Positions 41,301 to 49,794 of a stretch of DNA of 64,000 nucleotides are shown piece by piece. Both the position numbers and the translations under genes were made by a program. This stretch comes from Methylobacter sp. (GTDB taxonomy: Bacteria; Pseudomonadota; Gammaproteobacteria; Methylococcales; Methylomonadaceae), in NCBI RefSeq assembly GCF_004322395.1, contig NZ_SCTW01000101.1, positions 1 through 64,000 on the forward strand, written 5' to 3'. Position 1 is the first letter of the stretch. Every line of letters begins with the position of its first letter. The notes below the pieces were generated by a model that saw only the letters and a program-made list of their open reading frames with translations, searched no databases and was not told where the DNA came from.

Positions 41301-41761
41301 CCGCCCGCGGCAATGTGAAACACGCCTTTGGTAGTACGCCGGTCATTTTTCGGATTATGCAACACACCTTGCTGTATCCGGTAAGAATCGACATAAGCCG
41401 AATGAAATTCATTATGCTGGAAAGGCAAGGATAACTCCCTTGCTAGTCCTTTTTGTTCTAGCACGAAGGTTTCGCCCGGTAAGCTGACAGCCACGTCTAT
41501 ACCGTTTTCATTCAAGTAACTGTTAAGAAAATCCTGTATGCGTTGATCGGCCGGACAACGGTATTTAGTTAATGCCAGCAAACGACGCTGTTGGGAATAG
41601 TTTTTTAATAAACCTCCTGCAATCTTAAGGTATTGCGGGTCGTCTTCCACTTCACAAGTTGGTTGGCTGAGCGCCGCCAGTTGCAGGTTGATGTGTTGCA
41701 ATTCTTCCAGTCGTTTCGAATTGGTTGGATTAAGGGGGGATTGGTTGGTAAATGAGCTCAT
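38306..41761 (-). CDS. PPi-type phosphoenolpyruvate carboxykinase
   Basis: A 1151-residue protein matching the PPi-dependent PEPCK family described from Propionibacterium and Entamoeba, which shares little overall sequence with GTP- or ATP-PEPCK. Recalled family landmarks present here: HNPKNDRRTTKGVFHIAAGG, GNAGDPFLPENDAALD, TGHTGCIILA, DNYFGYSKKEIK, GGAEEEHSGG, TVSGGGKSEISKS, FQRPDDAVHRG and TGKSPSTTGAGSEGALTKGP. The family interconverts PEP + CO2 + PPi with oxaloacetate + phosphate. Length and full coverage suggest an intact gene. The N- and C-terminal ends are charged and Gln-rich. PPi-linked central metabolism is known in methanotrophs (PPi-phosphofructokinase), which fits. Direction of the reaction in vivo is not evident. 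Confidence 0.85.
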   Translation of the reverse strand: MSSFTNQSPLNPTNSKRLEELQHINLQLAALSQPTCEVEDDPQYLKIAGGLLKNYSQQRRLLALTKYRCPADQRIQDFLNSYLNENGIDVAVSLPGETFVLEQKGLARELSLPFQHNEFHSAYVDSYRIQQGVLHNPKNDRRTTKGVFHIAAGGLPVPADKNEVPVEAYAALLRTALTPPDDLLSLPFTSAQPNSAKLWVSSLMRPIVCPEVSDTMPVKTMEVRFFAPGGLVANLDFVESIFGNAGDPFLPENDAALDIDHWTGHTGCIILASHLVHCRKKDLGLPHFDDATERQRKDGMCWQQEDELYNNGQPFKLVCRNMQGVIVTIIADNYFGYSKKEIKSHISYSANLYGGAEEEHSGGALAFPRVILGEIFLPHTSYISEHYSFDKVCRQLAPVIEPKDEGYAVDKHYPDIIYIPNSAKFNIQQQQISWTHNRQTHTLKLLFGHTYIYPNGFKIHMERHPHAPSWRLIGTHQEGTFCHKPSTVSGGGKSEISKSIAGAIISGAIFVDDFDKDMDIVTDIFERDYSTRFRNPALHGLDQRRLLSNERTLGSVIKLLTPSETEFSDTHNQWLATIPQHILAVALMIKRFYKEEWGQDWRKHFSVDMVNSYPGNELKFQGRKLIASYLRVGFDEKGAWRVFKLRQDFIASAKIQLEDDISASTVVPVHYLTGLNPDYKNPSVKLVDNCEQSFFQRPDDAVHRGTDLQTELDFSRTDNFISNFQPLNAQDAREFIEDVIHFDEFSEPMQNVIHQAVNGKDGEYFVSSAHPRLVDGKPSLNVRYLQLRPDIANPKMRYIAEQSTRLARGLNADQTVYFPVNEVLTGRRNNPADLEANIRPLAIYNPIHYQELPELFMDFICSLTGKSPSTTGAGSEGALTKGPFNAVSATADLNTALVSFILCGYDGFSTAAGFIGSKRRIDHDISLLIPEIWSRLPVAQRDPQYLIEKGQLEKLEDFEYEGRTVFQSRLGYRITERFVHTNFGKMFDYPTAVFDEAMLRPETQDLPSYVDGIDNVYEAQQRVALLYFQDGSIDDACPPLKALLHIMAHGQYEGKTASAPDIRAMFTRDYLLQSDWYQQRLEIKQQRDSELWQQHKAYIQQQLSKTEQNDSANRAELSQKLEAVGRKLVEINDPAYLHLLQGTLGADWVHQ

Positions 41762-41882
41762 GCGTGTGGGTTCCGGCAGTCTTGGTTGGCGGCTAGGGCA
41801 AAGGTTTATGTAATAGTGTATAAGTTTTGTTAATCCCTCTTTGAAAAAGAGGAGTTATATAAGCTTTTATTGTATCAGCTAC

Positions 41883-42839
41883 TCACGAATAAAAATCCTC
41901 AAACTTTTTGATGAAAATATTCAGTTGGTCGCCGGGCAAATGATTGATGCCTGCCGCAGCTTTACGTCCGCCGCCGGTTGGAAAGGCGGAGCATAGCTCG
42001 TCAGCGCCGGTTTTGTTGGATAGCGGCGCTCTGACGCCAACCTGGTAATCGTTATCCTTGTTATGGGTAATGACAGCATGAGCCCTGTTTGGATTAAGGT
42101 TGGCCAGAAAATTTCCGAAGACACCGTTAACGCGTCTTGCCCAAGCGGTATCAGGCAGGATGAACACGGCGACGGCGTTGCTTTGATATTCCGGCTCAAT
42201 ACGTTGGGCATTCGCCATATCTTCTTCATAGCCCTGTTTCAGTTGCTCAAAAATTTCATGGTTGTATTTGATAAAGTCAAAAGGGGATTGGAACTCCGCC
42301 ATTTCCTTATAGAGTTTATCAGGGGCAAAATGCAGGTCATCAATGCAACTGCCGTAGCCGTTATAATTGATGTAGATGCCCAGATCTTTCAACGTTTCAA
42401 TATCTGTTTGGCTTAGATTTAGGAAAGCGGCCAGCTGTTCGGCGCTGTGGTTTATATTGTCGCCAAAAGCAGCGGTAATCGCCCATAACGGGTATTTGCC
42501 GTTCAGGTACTGATTAACGAGTAGGCTGGTGCAGATCGCGCTGTCGGTGTTAATCAGCGCTTTTAGGTGAGGATGATTTGGGATGTCGCCGGGCTGGTGG
42601 TGGTCTACATAAAAAATATGAGCTCCTTGGCTTAGAAACTCATTAACCTTAGCACTGTTTTTTTGCAAAGAAATATCCAGCACCGTAATGTGATCGCCGG
42701 AGCTTACGGTAAATTTATCCAATAATTGTATATCGCGTTTAATACCGGTAATCAGCTTCGCTGTCAGCGGTTGATCCAGACGCAGTTGAATCAATGCGCA
42801 GATTCCGTCGGCATCGCCATTGAAGACATCAAAATACAT
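41883..42839 (-). CDS. DHH-family phosphoesterase
   Basis: A 318-residue member of the DHH superfamily. N-terminal FNGDADGICALIQL, then DISLQKNS, the DHHQPG motif near residue 80, and a C-terminal DHHA1-type FPTGGGRKAAAG loop. Metal-dependent phosphodiesterases of this group include nanoRNases and RecJ-like enzymes. Substrate cannot be set. Lies 11 bases after the cysC stop, same direction. Confidence 0.82.
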   Translation of the reverse strand: MYFDVFNGDADGICALIQLRLDQPLTAKLITGIKRDIQLLDKFTVSSGDHITVLDISLQKNSAKVNEFLSQGAHIFYVDHHQPGDIPNHPHLKALINTDSAICTSLLVNQYLNGKYPLWAITAAFGDNINHSAEQLAAFLNLSQTDIETLKDLGIYINYNGYGSCIDDLHFAPDKLYKEMAEFQSPFDFIKYNHEIFEQLKQGYEEDMANAQRIEPEYQSNAVAVFILPDTAWARRVNGVFGNFLANLNPNRAHAVITHNKDNDYQVGVRAPLSNKTGADELCSAFPTGGGRKAAAGINHLPGDQLNIFIKKFEDFYS

Positions 42840-42850
42840 GATTTTTATTC

Positions 42851-43468
42851 CTAGACAGACAGAATGTTTCTGGCGCGCAATATTGAGATAACCAACTGTA
42901 CGCTTTCTTCGAGCGAAAGTCGGCTGGTGTCGATTCTTAACTCGGGGTTGTCCGGCTCTTCGTAAGGCGAGGATATTCCGGTAAAATCTTTTATTTCGCC
43001 CAGCCGCGCTCTTTTATACAGTCCTTTGACATCCCGTTGCTCACAAACTGTTAACGGGCAAAAACAGTGAATTTCAATAAAATCACCGTGCGGCATCAAG
43101 CTTCTTGCTGCTGCGCGCTCCGCTTTAAACGGCGAGATAAACGCGGTAAGCGTAATTATACCGGCTTCAAGCAGCAGTTTGGCGGTTTCGCTGATGCGGC
43201 GGATGTTTTCTTTCCGGTCTTTATCGCTAAATCCCAAATCGCTGCACAAACCGTGGCGCACATTGTCGCCGTCCAAAACAAACGTATTTAAACCATTCTG
43301 ATGTAGTTGTTCTTCTACAGCATGGGCCAGTGTGGATTTTCCGGAACCGGACAGGCCCGTAAACCAGAGAACTACCGACTTATGCGTATTTTTTTGTTCG
43401 CGTCGTTGCCGTGTGACAGTGGCGCGGTGCCATACAGTATCGGGGCTTTTGTCCGGTTGTTTATTCAT
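42851..43468 (-). CDS. cysC: Adenylylsulfate kinase
   Basis: Phosphorylates APS to PAPS. 205 residues, P-loop [13 protein letters not shown], then [20 protein letters not shown] and a [17 protein letters not shown] lid region. No ATP sulfurylase genes (cysD/cysN) are adjacent, which is unusual. The following DHH gene may be a nucleotide-3'-phosphate or oligonucleotide phosphatase, but no link is shown. Confidence 0.95.
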   Translation of the reverse strand: MNKQPDKSPDTVWHRATVTRQRREQKNTHKSVVLWFTGLSGSGKSTLAHAVEEQLHQNGLNTFVLDGDNVRHGLCSDLGFSDKDRKENIRRISETAKLLLEAGIITLTAFISPFKAERAAARSLMPHGDFIEIHCFCPLTVCEQRDVKGLYKRARLGEIKDFTGISSPYEEPDNPELRIDTSRLSLEESVQLVISILRARNILSV

Positions 43469-43498
43469 ATGATTGCGCTAGTTTTGAATGGCAATGTT

Positions 43499-43708
43499 TT
43501 ATTCCGCCAGTGTAAAGCCAATTTTTACAGTAACCTGCCAGTGTGCAATTTTGTTGTTTTCTATATGTCCGCGTGTCTCGATAACTTCAAACCAACGCAT
43601 GTTGTCGATACTTTTCGCGGCTTTATTGACAGCATTTTCAATAGCCTGTTGCATGCCAACGGTTGATGATCCGGTTATCTCTACTTTTTTATAAACATGG
43701 TCAGTCAT
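43499..43708 (-). CDS. Dodecin family flavin-binding protein
   Basis: A 69-residue protein from the ATG at 43708 (AGAGGT upstream) beginning MTDHVYKKVEITGSS. It matches dodecin: short beta strands, one helix with AVNKAAKSIDNMRWFEVIETRG, where the Trp stacks with flavin. Dodecins form 12-subunit flavin stores. In-frame sequence beyond 43708 overlaps murU and is not part of it. Confidence 0.9.
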   Translation of the reverse strand: MTDHVYKKVEITGSSTVGMQQAIENAVNKAAKSIDNMRWFEVIETRGHIENNKIAHWQVTVKIGFTLAE

Positions 43709-43713
43709 GATCT

Positions 43714-44385
43714 TTACCTCTGGTGTGAGTAATAAGAATCCAGTTCTTGCAGCCGTTCCGGTGTGCCTATATCCATCCAAAAGCTGTTCATTTTCTGCCC
43801 TGTGACCCGACGCTCTGCGATGGCTTTGCGCAATAAAGGGGCCAATTTGCTGGGTCCGGCCGGTACATCGCGGAATAGTTCAGGACGATACAGTCCGATG
43901 CCGCTGAAGGTAAGTTGTTCGTTGCTGTTTGAAACCACCAAGCCGGTACTATCCAGGCCGAAGTCACCCTGTGTATTATGCGCCGGATTATCGACCAAAA
44001 CCAAATGAGCTAAATCGACAGTCCGGTTTTTGAGCTCGGCAAAAGGAAAGTCTGTGGCGATGTCGCCATTGACTACCAAAAACACTTCGTTACCTAATAG
44101 ATGCATGGCGTTAATAATGCCGCCTGCCGTTTCCAGCGCCTGTTCGCCTTCCGGCGAATAGCTTATGTTTGCACCAAACTGATTGCCGTTCCCTAGCCGA
44201 GTTTCTATTTGCAAACCCAGGTGGGCATGATTAATAACTATATCGTTAAAACCGGCTGAAACCAGTTGCGTAATTGTATATTCGATCAGCGGTTTGCCGA
44301 AGGCTAAAAGCAAAGGTTTGGGGGTGTAGTCGGTTAAAGGGCGCATTCTTTCGCCGCGCCCTGCTGCTAAGATCATCGCTTTCAT
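43714..44385 (-). CDS. murU: MurU, N-acetylmuramate alpha-1-phosphate uridylyltransferase
   Basis: A 223-residue nucleotidyltransferase: AMILAAGRGERMRPLTDYTPKPLL start, then VVNGDIATDFPF. Works with AmgK in the cell-wall recycling bypass that makes UDP-MurNAc directly. It starts inside the amgK stop (ATGA overlap, four bases). AmgK-MurU pairing and lptD adjacency match Pseudomonas. Confidence 0.92.
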   Translation of the reverse strand: MKAMILAAGRGERMRPLTDYTPKPLLLAFGKPLIEYTITQLVSAGFNDIVINHAHLGLQIETRLGNGNQFGANISYSPEGEQALETAGGIINAMHLLGNEVFLVVNGDIATDFPFAELKNRTVDLAHLVLVDNPAHNTQGDFGLDSTGLVVSNSNEQLTFSGIGLYRPELFRDVPAGPSKLAPLLRKAIAERRVTGQKMNSFWMDIGTPERLQELDSYYSHQR

Positions 44386-45455
44386 ACTTCGACTTTGTTC
44401 GGTACTTGCCCTGAGCGTAGCCGAAGGGCAGGTAGCACTTGCTGGTGCAGGAAATCATTGAACTTGGTAAGCTCAGGGTAAGCCGAGCAAACAGTGGTGA
44501 CGTAGTTTAAGGTGCGCGGTATGTCATTTAAATAATTGGGCTTTCCGTCTCTCAAGTACAGGCGGGAAAAAATGCCGATAGCTTTAAGGTGACGCTGTAA
44601 TCCCATCAGGTCAAACCAACGGTTAAATTGGGCCGAGCTGCAATTAATCAGGCCTGCTTGCTGGAGTCGTTCAAAATAGTTAAGCCGCCATTGCCGAACC
44701 TGTTGTTCGGGCCATGCTATATAACAGTCGCGCAATAGTGACACTAGATCGTAAGTAATTGGGCCAATGACGGCATCCTGAAAATCGATGACTCCGGGGG
44801 AGTCGTTATCTAAAACCATCAGGTTGCGGGAATGATAGTCCCGGTGCACGAAAGTACGGGGTTGCTCCAGCGCCGATGCCATGAGAATGGCGCTAACTGT
44901 CTCCCAAACAGAGGTGGAGATTTCAATGTCCAAAAACTGGCCTAAAAACCATTCCTCGAAAATAGTTAATTCTCTTTGCAGGAGCGGCTCATCGTAATTG
45001 GGCAATCCGGAGTTTTGCTCAGGTGTTTGGGTTTGCAGCTTAAATAAGCTGTCGAAAGCGGTTTGATATAAATCGTCAGCAGTCGATGCATTGAGCCGAT
45101 CCAGAAAACACTGGCTGCCAAAATCCTCCAGTAATAAAAAACCGTCAGCCAGGTTTTGCTGAAAAATAGTCGGGACGTTGATATCGGACTGTGCCAGCAG
45201 TTTGGCAATTCTAATGAAAGGTTCAATATTTTCTTTAGTAGGCGGCGCATCCATGACTATAAATTGTTGTTCGGCAACTGCTCCCTGCGTTGCTATGATA
45301 CCTCCTGCTCTTATACAGTCGTCCGATGCATGGACTCTAAAGTAACGTCGAAAACTGGCATCACTGGAAGCGGGCTCGCAATGGGTGATAGTGAGTAATA
45401 AATCATTTTCAAGCCAATCGAACATGGATATTGTTCTTAAGTCTTCAGGTATCAT
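44382..45455 (-). CDS. amgK: AmgK, N-acetylmuramate/N-acetylglucosamine kinase
   Basis: A 357-residue aminoglycoside-phosphotransferase-fold kinase. Catalytic loop VHRDYHSRNLMVLDND with metal motif GVIDFQDAVIGP near residues 205-225. Phosphorylates the anomeric hydroxyl of recovered MurNAc/GlcNAc for MurU. The last ~14 residues are encoded by a palindromic repeat (see 44386-44434), so the natural C-terminus has been replaced or extended. It is divergent from lptD. Confidence 0.92.
   Translation of the reverse strand: MIPEDLRTISMFDWLENDLLLTITHCEPASSDASFRRYFRVHASDDCIRAGGIIATQGAVAEQQFIVMDAPPTKENIEPFIRIAKLLAQSDINVPTIFQQNLADGFLLLEDFGSQCFLDRLNASTADDLYQTAFDSLFKLQTQTPEQNSGLPNYDEPLLQRELTIFEEWFLGQFLDIEISTSVWETVSAILMASALEQPRTFVHRDYHSRNLMVLDNDSPGVIDFQDAVIGPITYDLVSLLRDCYIAWPEQQVRQWRLNYFERLQQAGLINCSSAQFNRWFDLMGLQRHLKAIGIFSRLYLRDGKPNYLNDIPRTLNYVTTVCSAYPELTKFNDFLHQQVLPALRLRSGQVPNKVEV
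44386..44434. repeat. Palindromic repeat inside the 3' end of amgK
   Basis: Interlocked inverted repeat with TGCCCT (44407-44412) pairing with AGGGCA (44425-44430) and TTCGG/CCGAA flanks. It translates in the amgK frame as LRLRSGQVP and on the other strand as PFGYAQGK. These two translations are familiar from interspersed palindromic repeats in many bacterial genomes. It covers the last ~14 codons of amgK up to the murU start. Confidence 0.7.
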
Positions 45456-45526
45456 GATGATCAGGATAGATTAGTATAATACTGTAGTAGTGGGGTAAAA
45501 TAAGCGTCCGGCATTCTATTCGATTT

Positions 45527-48457
45527 ATGATCTATTACGCTACTAAACTTATACCCTCTATGCGCCGCCGTTTATTTCTGCTTTTTTTACCTTGTGTTTA
45601 TGTACCTGTCAGTATTGCCAATGAGGCGCTTTGGAATTGTTCACAAAATAAGGATAGCAAAGAGTGGGTTTGCGTAGGCGAAAAAAAACCTGTAGATAAA
45701 ACCGGTGAGATAAAGGCTTCTGCTACTGCTGAGCCTGTTAAAGAAGTGCTGCCGGCGCCCGTCGAGGCTGTTGAAAGCACTCAACCCAATGTAGCAGAGC
45801 CTGAGACTGCCAAACCTTCCCCGGCTCCTGTTGAAAATGCCGAGGTGGAGCCAATTGCGCCTAAGCTCCCTGTCAGCACTAAGACTGATAAAGACATCCA
45901 GCAAGCGAATGTTGAGCCTAAGCAACCCGCTCCTTCAGTGCCGGTTGATTCCACCCAAACAAAACTACTTCAAACTGAAGCCAATCATCCAGGCTGGACC
46001 TGCGATTCCAAGGCGGCAGATAAAAATTGGAATTGTAAACTGGTGGGAAACGATCCTAAAGGGCAGGCGCGGGTTATTGAAACATATGAATCCGGCATTA
46101 GCTTACTCACTCCGGCATTTGACCAAAATGAAGAGCAAACCTTTAGCAATCTTAAATCGCAGCTAAAATACGATCCCTGGCAAAACTGCGCAGCGCCCAG
46201 CGGCACAAAGCCTGGCTTTGTGCCTGAGAAGGATTTGAGAGAAGTGTCGCCTCTGGATATTAATTCCGATTATGCAGAAATATTCGATAATGAAATATAT
46301 AGTTATACCGGTAATGTTGAAATGGTCCGCGCAGATCAGCATTCAGTCTCTAATAAAGCGAGTTATGACACTGTTTCGGAGACACTGGATTTACAGGGTA
46401 GTGTTTATTATAACGAAGATGAATTAGCGTTACACAGTGAATCAGCGTCTCTTAACTTGGCCACAGATAGAGCCAGGTTGAGGGATGCGTTGTTTATTTC
46501 TCCGGCTGCGCCGCTTAGAGGCCGTGCGCAAACGATTTATCGGGAGAGTAACACTTTGTCCCGGTATAAAGATGTTGCTTATACCAGTTGCCGTCCCGGT
46601 AATCAGGACTGGGTTGTGCATGCAACAGAGCTGAAGATGAATAAAACTACCGGTCAAGGCGCCGCTAAAAATGCCTGGCTTGAGTTTAAAGGTACGCCGG
46701 TGTTTTATTCGCCTTACCTTTCTTTTCCGATAGACGATAGACGGCTTTCCGGTTTTCTTGCGCCGTCATTTGGTAGTACCCAGCGAGGGGGGATTAGCCT
46801 GTCGACGCCTTATTACTGGAATATAGCCCCCAATTATGATGCCACCCTTCGTCCACGGTATCTTTCAGATAGGGGCATTATATTAGGAGGAAGTTTCCGT
46901 TATTTGACTGAGAGGTCATCTGGATCTACAAATCTGGAATTTGTGCCCCATGACAGTCTTTTTAACAAGACCCGGTATTTGGCAGGAGTTAAAAATATCA
47001 CCCAATTTTCGCCTCATATCAGTTCAAATCTGGATTTAAATTATGTATCGGATAAATATTATTTTTCTGATTTAGGCAATGCGCTCAGTACATCTACCTA
47101 CAGTAGTTATCTTTTAAGTCAGGCTAATCTTATTTATGCAAACACTTATAAAAACACTGGGGTTTCTTTAAGAGGCCATGTTGACAATTATCAATCGATC
47201 GATCCGGCGATAACCTCGGCAGGATTACCGTATCGAAGGTTGCCTCAAGTTAATCTGAATTTGAACCACTCATTCAATTTTATGCCGTTAAACACATTAA
47301 TGGATGCAGAATATGTGTTTTTTCAGCATAATACATTAGTGAATGGGCAACGCACCAATGTTAAGCCGTCGGTTAGTTTACCGCTGCAAACAGCGAGCGC
47401 TTTTTTAACGCCCAAAATTTCTTTGCAGCATACTCAATATTCGTTAAGCGATCCAAAAGGCACAGCACCACTAACCTCCGATAGCTTGTCAAGAACCTTG
47501 CCGATTTTTTCTACGGATACCGGTTTGTTTTTGGAAAAAGACCTGATCCTTTCCAATAGATCTTATCTGCATACTCTTGAGCCCAGATTGTTTTATGTGT
47601 ATATACCCACGGTAAATCAGAACAATTTTCCGATATTCGATACCTCGTTCTACGATCCTTCATTCAATAGTTTGTTTTTGGAAAACCGCTTTAGTGGTTC
47701 GGATCGAGTAGGGGATGCTAATCAACTTACGGCAGCTATAACAACGCGTTTGGTTGAAACTAAATCCGGCAAAGAAAAGCTAAAACTTAGTGTAGGACAA
47801 ACTGTTTATTTTCAGGATAGAGAAGTTATTTTGCCGGGCTATCAGGAACCTTTGCCGGGCTATTTCCCAAATACCGATAGGTTTTCAAATTTGGTGGCTG
47901 AACTCAATGCCGGCTTGACGGATCATATATCGCTTAGCTCAGGGATGCAATGGAACCCTCATCTGAACGATATTGTCAGGTACGCCGGCGGGCTGCATTA
48001 TCTTAATAAGCCTGATATTAATAGGCCGGGTGAGATTGTTAATCTTGGCTATCGCTATAGAAAGAACACAATAATTCCAGATACATCGGGACAGAGACTT
48101 TATGACATTATTCAAAGCGACGCTTCTTTTCACTGGCCGGTTTATAATGATTGGTCTGCGGTTGGGCGCTGGACATACTCATTGCTGAATAATTCGACTC
48201 AGGAAAGCTTTTTGGGCGTGGAAAAAGAAAATTGTTGCTGGACTTTTCGTTTTATTGGACGGCGTTGGATTAACAGTGTAAACCTTAATACAAACCCAAA
48301 TATTCAAAATTCCCTTGCTATCGATACTACAGCCACAGGTATACCCCAGACAGGTGTATTTGTTGAGGTGGAACTTAAAGGATTAACCGGTGTCGGGGAA
48401 AAACTGGATCAGTTTTTTGAAAAGCAAATTTATGGTTATCGGGCATCTCAAAAATGA
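45527..48457 (+). CDS. lptD: LptD, LPS-assembly outer-membrane protein
   Basis: A 976-residue outer-membrane LPS translocon. The signal peptide is best read from the internal ATG at 45560 (MRRRLFLLFLPCVYVPVSIA); the first ATG adds 11 codons. Residues ~20-190 are a Pro/Glu-rich spacer framed by two WxC...WxC pairs (ALWNCSQ...WVCVG and GWTCDSK...WNCKLVG). Then a beta-jellyroll OstA domain (YAEIFDNEIYSYTGNVEM) and a 26-strand barrel, with the conserved paired Cys in ENCCWTFRFIG near the C-terminus. Overlaps surA by four bases. Confidence 0.94.
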   Translation: MIYYATKLIPSMRRRLFLLFLPCVYVPVSIANEALWNCSQNKDSKEWVCVGEKKPVDKTGEIKASATAEPVKEVLPAPVEAVESTQPNVAEPETAKPSPAPVENAEVEPIAPKLPVSTKTDKDIQQANVEPKQPAPSVPVDSTQTKLLQTEANHPGWTCDSKAADKNWNCKLVGNDPKGQARVIETYESGISLLTPAFDQNEEQTFSNLKSQLKYDPWQNCAAPSGTKPGFVPEKDLREVSPLDINSDYAEIFDNEIYSYTGNVEMVRADQHSVSNKASYDTVSETLDLQGSVYYNEDELALHSESASLNLATDRARLRDALFISPAAPLRGRAQTIYRESNTLSRYKDVAYTSCRPGNQDWVVHATELKMNKTTGQGAAKNAWLEFKGTPVFYSPYLSFPIDDRRLSGFLAPSFGSTQRGGISLSTPYYWNIAPNYDATLRPRYLSDRGIILGGSFRYLTERSSGSTNLEFVPHDSLFNKTRYLAGVKNITQFSPHISSNLDLNYVSDKYYFSDLGNALSTSTYSSYLLSQANLIYANTYKNTGVSLRGHVDNYQSIDPAITSAGLPYRRLPQVNLNLNHSFNFMPLNTLMDAEYVFFQHNTLVNGQRTNVKPSVSLPLQTASAFLTPKISLQHTQYSLSDPKGTAPLTSDSLSRTLPIFSTDTGLFLEKDLILSNRSYLHTLEPRLFYVYIPTVNQNNFPIFDTSFYDPSFNSLFLENRFSGSDRVGDANQLTAAITTRLVETKSGKEKLKLSVGQTVYFQDREVILPGYQEPLPGYFPNTDRFSNLVAELNAGLTDHISLSSGMQWNPHLNDIVRYAGGLHYLNKPDINRPGEIVNLGYRYRKNTIIPDTSGQRLYDIIQSDASFHWPVYNDWSAVGRWTYSLLNNSTQESFLGVEKENCCWTFRFIGRRWINSVNLNTNPNIQNSLAIDTTATGIPQTGVFVEVELKGLTGVGEKLDQFFEKQIYGYRASQK

Positions 48458-49758
48458 TTAAACAAGAAAATACTAAAAGATTCATTTTAGTTTTGTTGCT
48501 ATGTAATTTGTTATTCGGCAGCTTTTTAGTGCATGCTGAAATTCTTGATTCCATTGTTGCTGTGGTTGAAGATGACGTTATCCTTGAGCGGGAATTACAA
48601 AGAGAAGTAGCCGTTATTGAGCAAAGAATACAACAAGGTAACGCCACGCTTCCGCCTACTTATGTGCTGCGTAAACAAGTGCTGGAAAAAATGATAGTTG
48701 ATAAGCTCCAGAGGCAGTTAGCGGAAAAAGCCGGGATTACTGTCAGTGAAGAAATGCTCAACAGTTCGGCCGCAGATATAGCCCGGAGAAACAATATGGA
48801 TGTCGAACAATTCAGAATAGAGTTGGAAGGACAGGGCATTAGCTACCAAAGCTTTTTAGATAATATGCGTAATGAAATTATTATTAATCAATTACGCGGT
48901 AGAGAGATAGGCGGCCGCATTAAAGTGACTGACAGGGAGGTTGATCACTACCTGGAAACTCAGGATAAAATCGGCGAAGAGGCTACGCAGTATCATCTGG
49001 GTCATATTTTGATTGCGGTTAAAGAAGGCGCGTCATCGGCAGAGATACAAAAAGCGATGAGCAAAGCCGATGATCTGGTCATGAAATTGCGGGGGGGGCA
49101 GGATTTTAACCAAACAGCGATTAGCGATTCAGATGATGCAAATGCTCTAAAAGGTGGTGATTTGGGTTGGCGTACTCCAAGTGAAATACCTACACTATTT
49201 GTTAATGAAGTCCATCAAATGAAGCAGGGCGATATATCAGAGCCTATACGCAGTCCGAGCGGTTTTCACATCATTAAAATGTTAGAGCTGAAAGGCATGG
49301 ATAATCATACGATTACCAAAACCAAAGTTAGGCATATTTTAGTCAAAACCAATGAGTTGGTTGATGATGCCGAAGCAAAAAAACGGCTGGTGGCACTAAA
49401 AGGCCGCATTGCCGATGGTGATGATTTTGCCTCATTGGCACGGGCGCATTCCGATGATAAAGGTTCGGCATTGAAAGGAGGTTCGCTTGATTGGGTAGGT
49501 CCTGGTGATTTGGTTAAACCGTTTGAAGAGGCCATGGCAAACCTCGGCATTAATGAAGTGAGTGAGCCTGTACAGACCCAGTTTGGTTGGCACATCATTC
49601 AGGTTTTGGGCCGGGAAAATAAGGATGATAGTAGGGAGTTTAAAAAGAACTTGGTGCGGGATGCTATTCGTAAGCGGAAAATTGAAGAAGAGACAGAGCT
49701 TTGGGTGCGCAGATTGCGCGATGAGGCGTTTGTGGAAATATATCAGGACAGACTTTAA
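48454..49758 (+). CDS. surA: SurA, periplasmic chaperone and peptidyl-prolyl isomerase
   Basis: A 434-residue chaperone. Signal peptide to ...SFLVHA, SurA N-terminal domain (EILDSIVAVVEDDVILERELQ), then two parvulin domains (YHLGHILIAV... and KVRHILVKTN...), each with the GGDLGW/GGSLDW and GFHIIKM/GWHIIQV motifs. Order lptD-surA is standard. Confidence 0.96.
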   Translation: MIKQENTKRFILVLLLCNLLFGSFLVHAEILDSIVAVVEDDVILERELQREVAVIEQRIQQGNATLPPTYVLRKQVLEKMIVDKLQRQLAEKAGITVSEEMLNSSAADIARRNNMDVEQFRIELEGQGISYQSFLDNMRNEIIINQLRGREIGGRIKVTDREVDHYLETQDKIGEEATQYHLGHILIAVKEGASSAEIQKAMSKADDLVMKLRGGQDFNQTAISDSDDANALKGGDLGWRTPSEIPTLFVNEVHQMKQGDISEPIRSPSGFHIIKMLELKGMDNHTITKTKVRHILVKTNELVDDAEAKKRLVALKGRIADGDDFASLARAHSDDKGSALKGGSLDWVGPGDLVKPFEEAMANLGINEVSEPVQTQFGWHIIQVLGRENKDDSREFKKNLVRDAIRKRKIEEETELWVRRLRDEAFVEIYQDRL

Positions 49759-49794
49759 AGCGGCGCTGTTAGCCTTTCAAGATGGAGGGTTGGG

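Noticed and set aside
44246-44458. Minus-strand open frame across the amgK/murU junction with PFGYAQGK
   Set aside because: It is the other reading of the palindromic repeat and overlaps two real genes out of frame.
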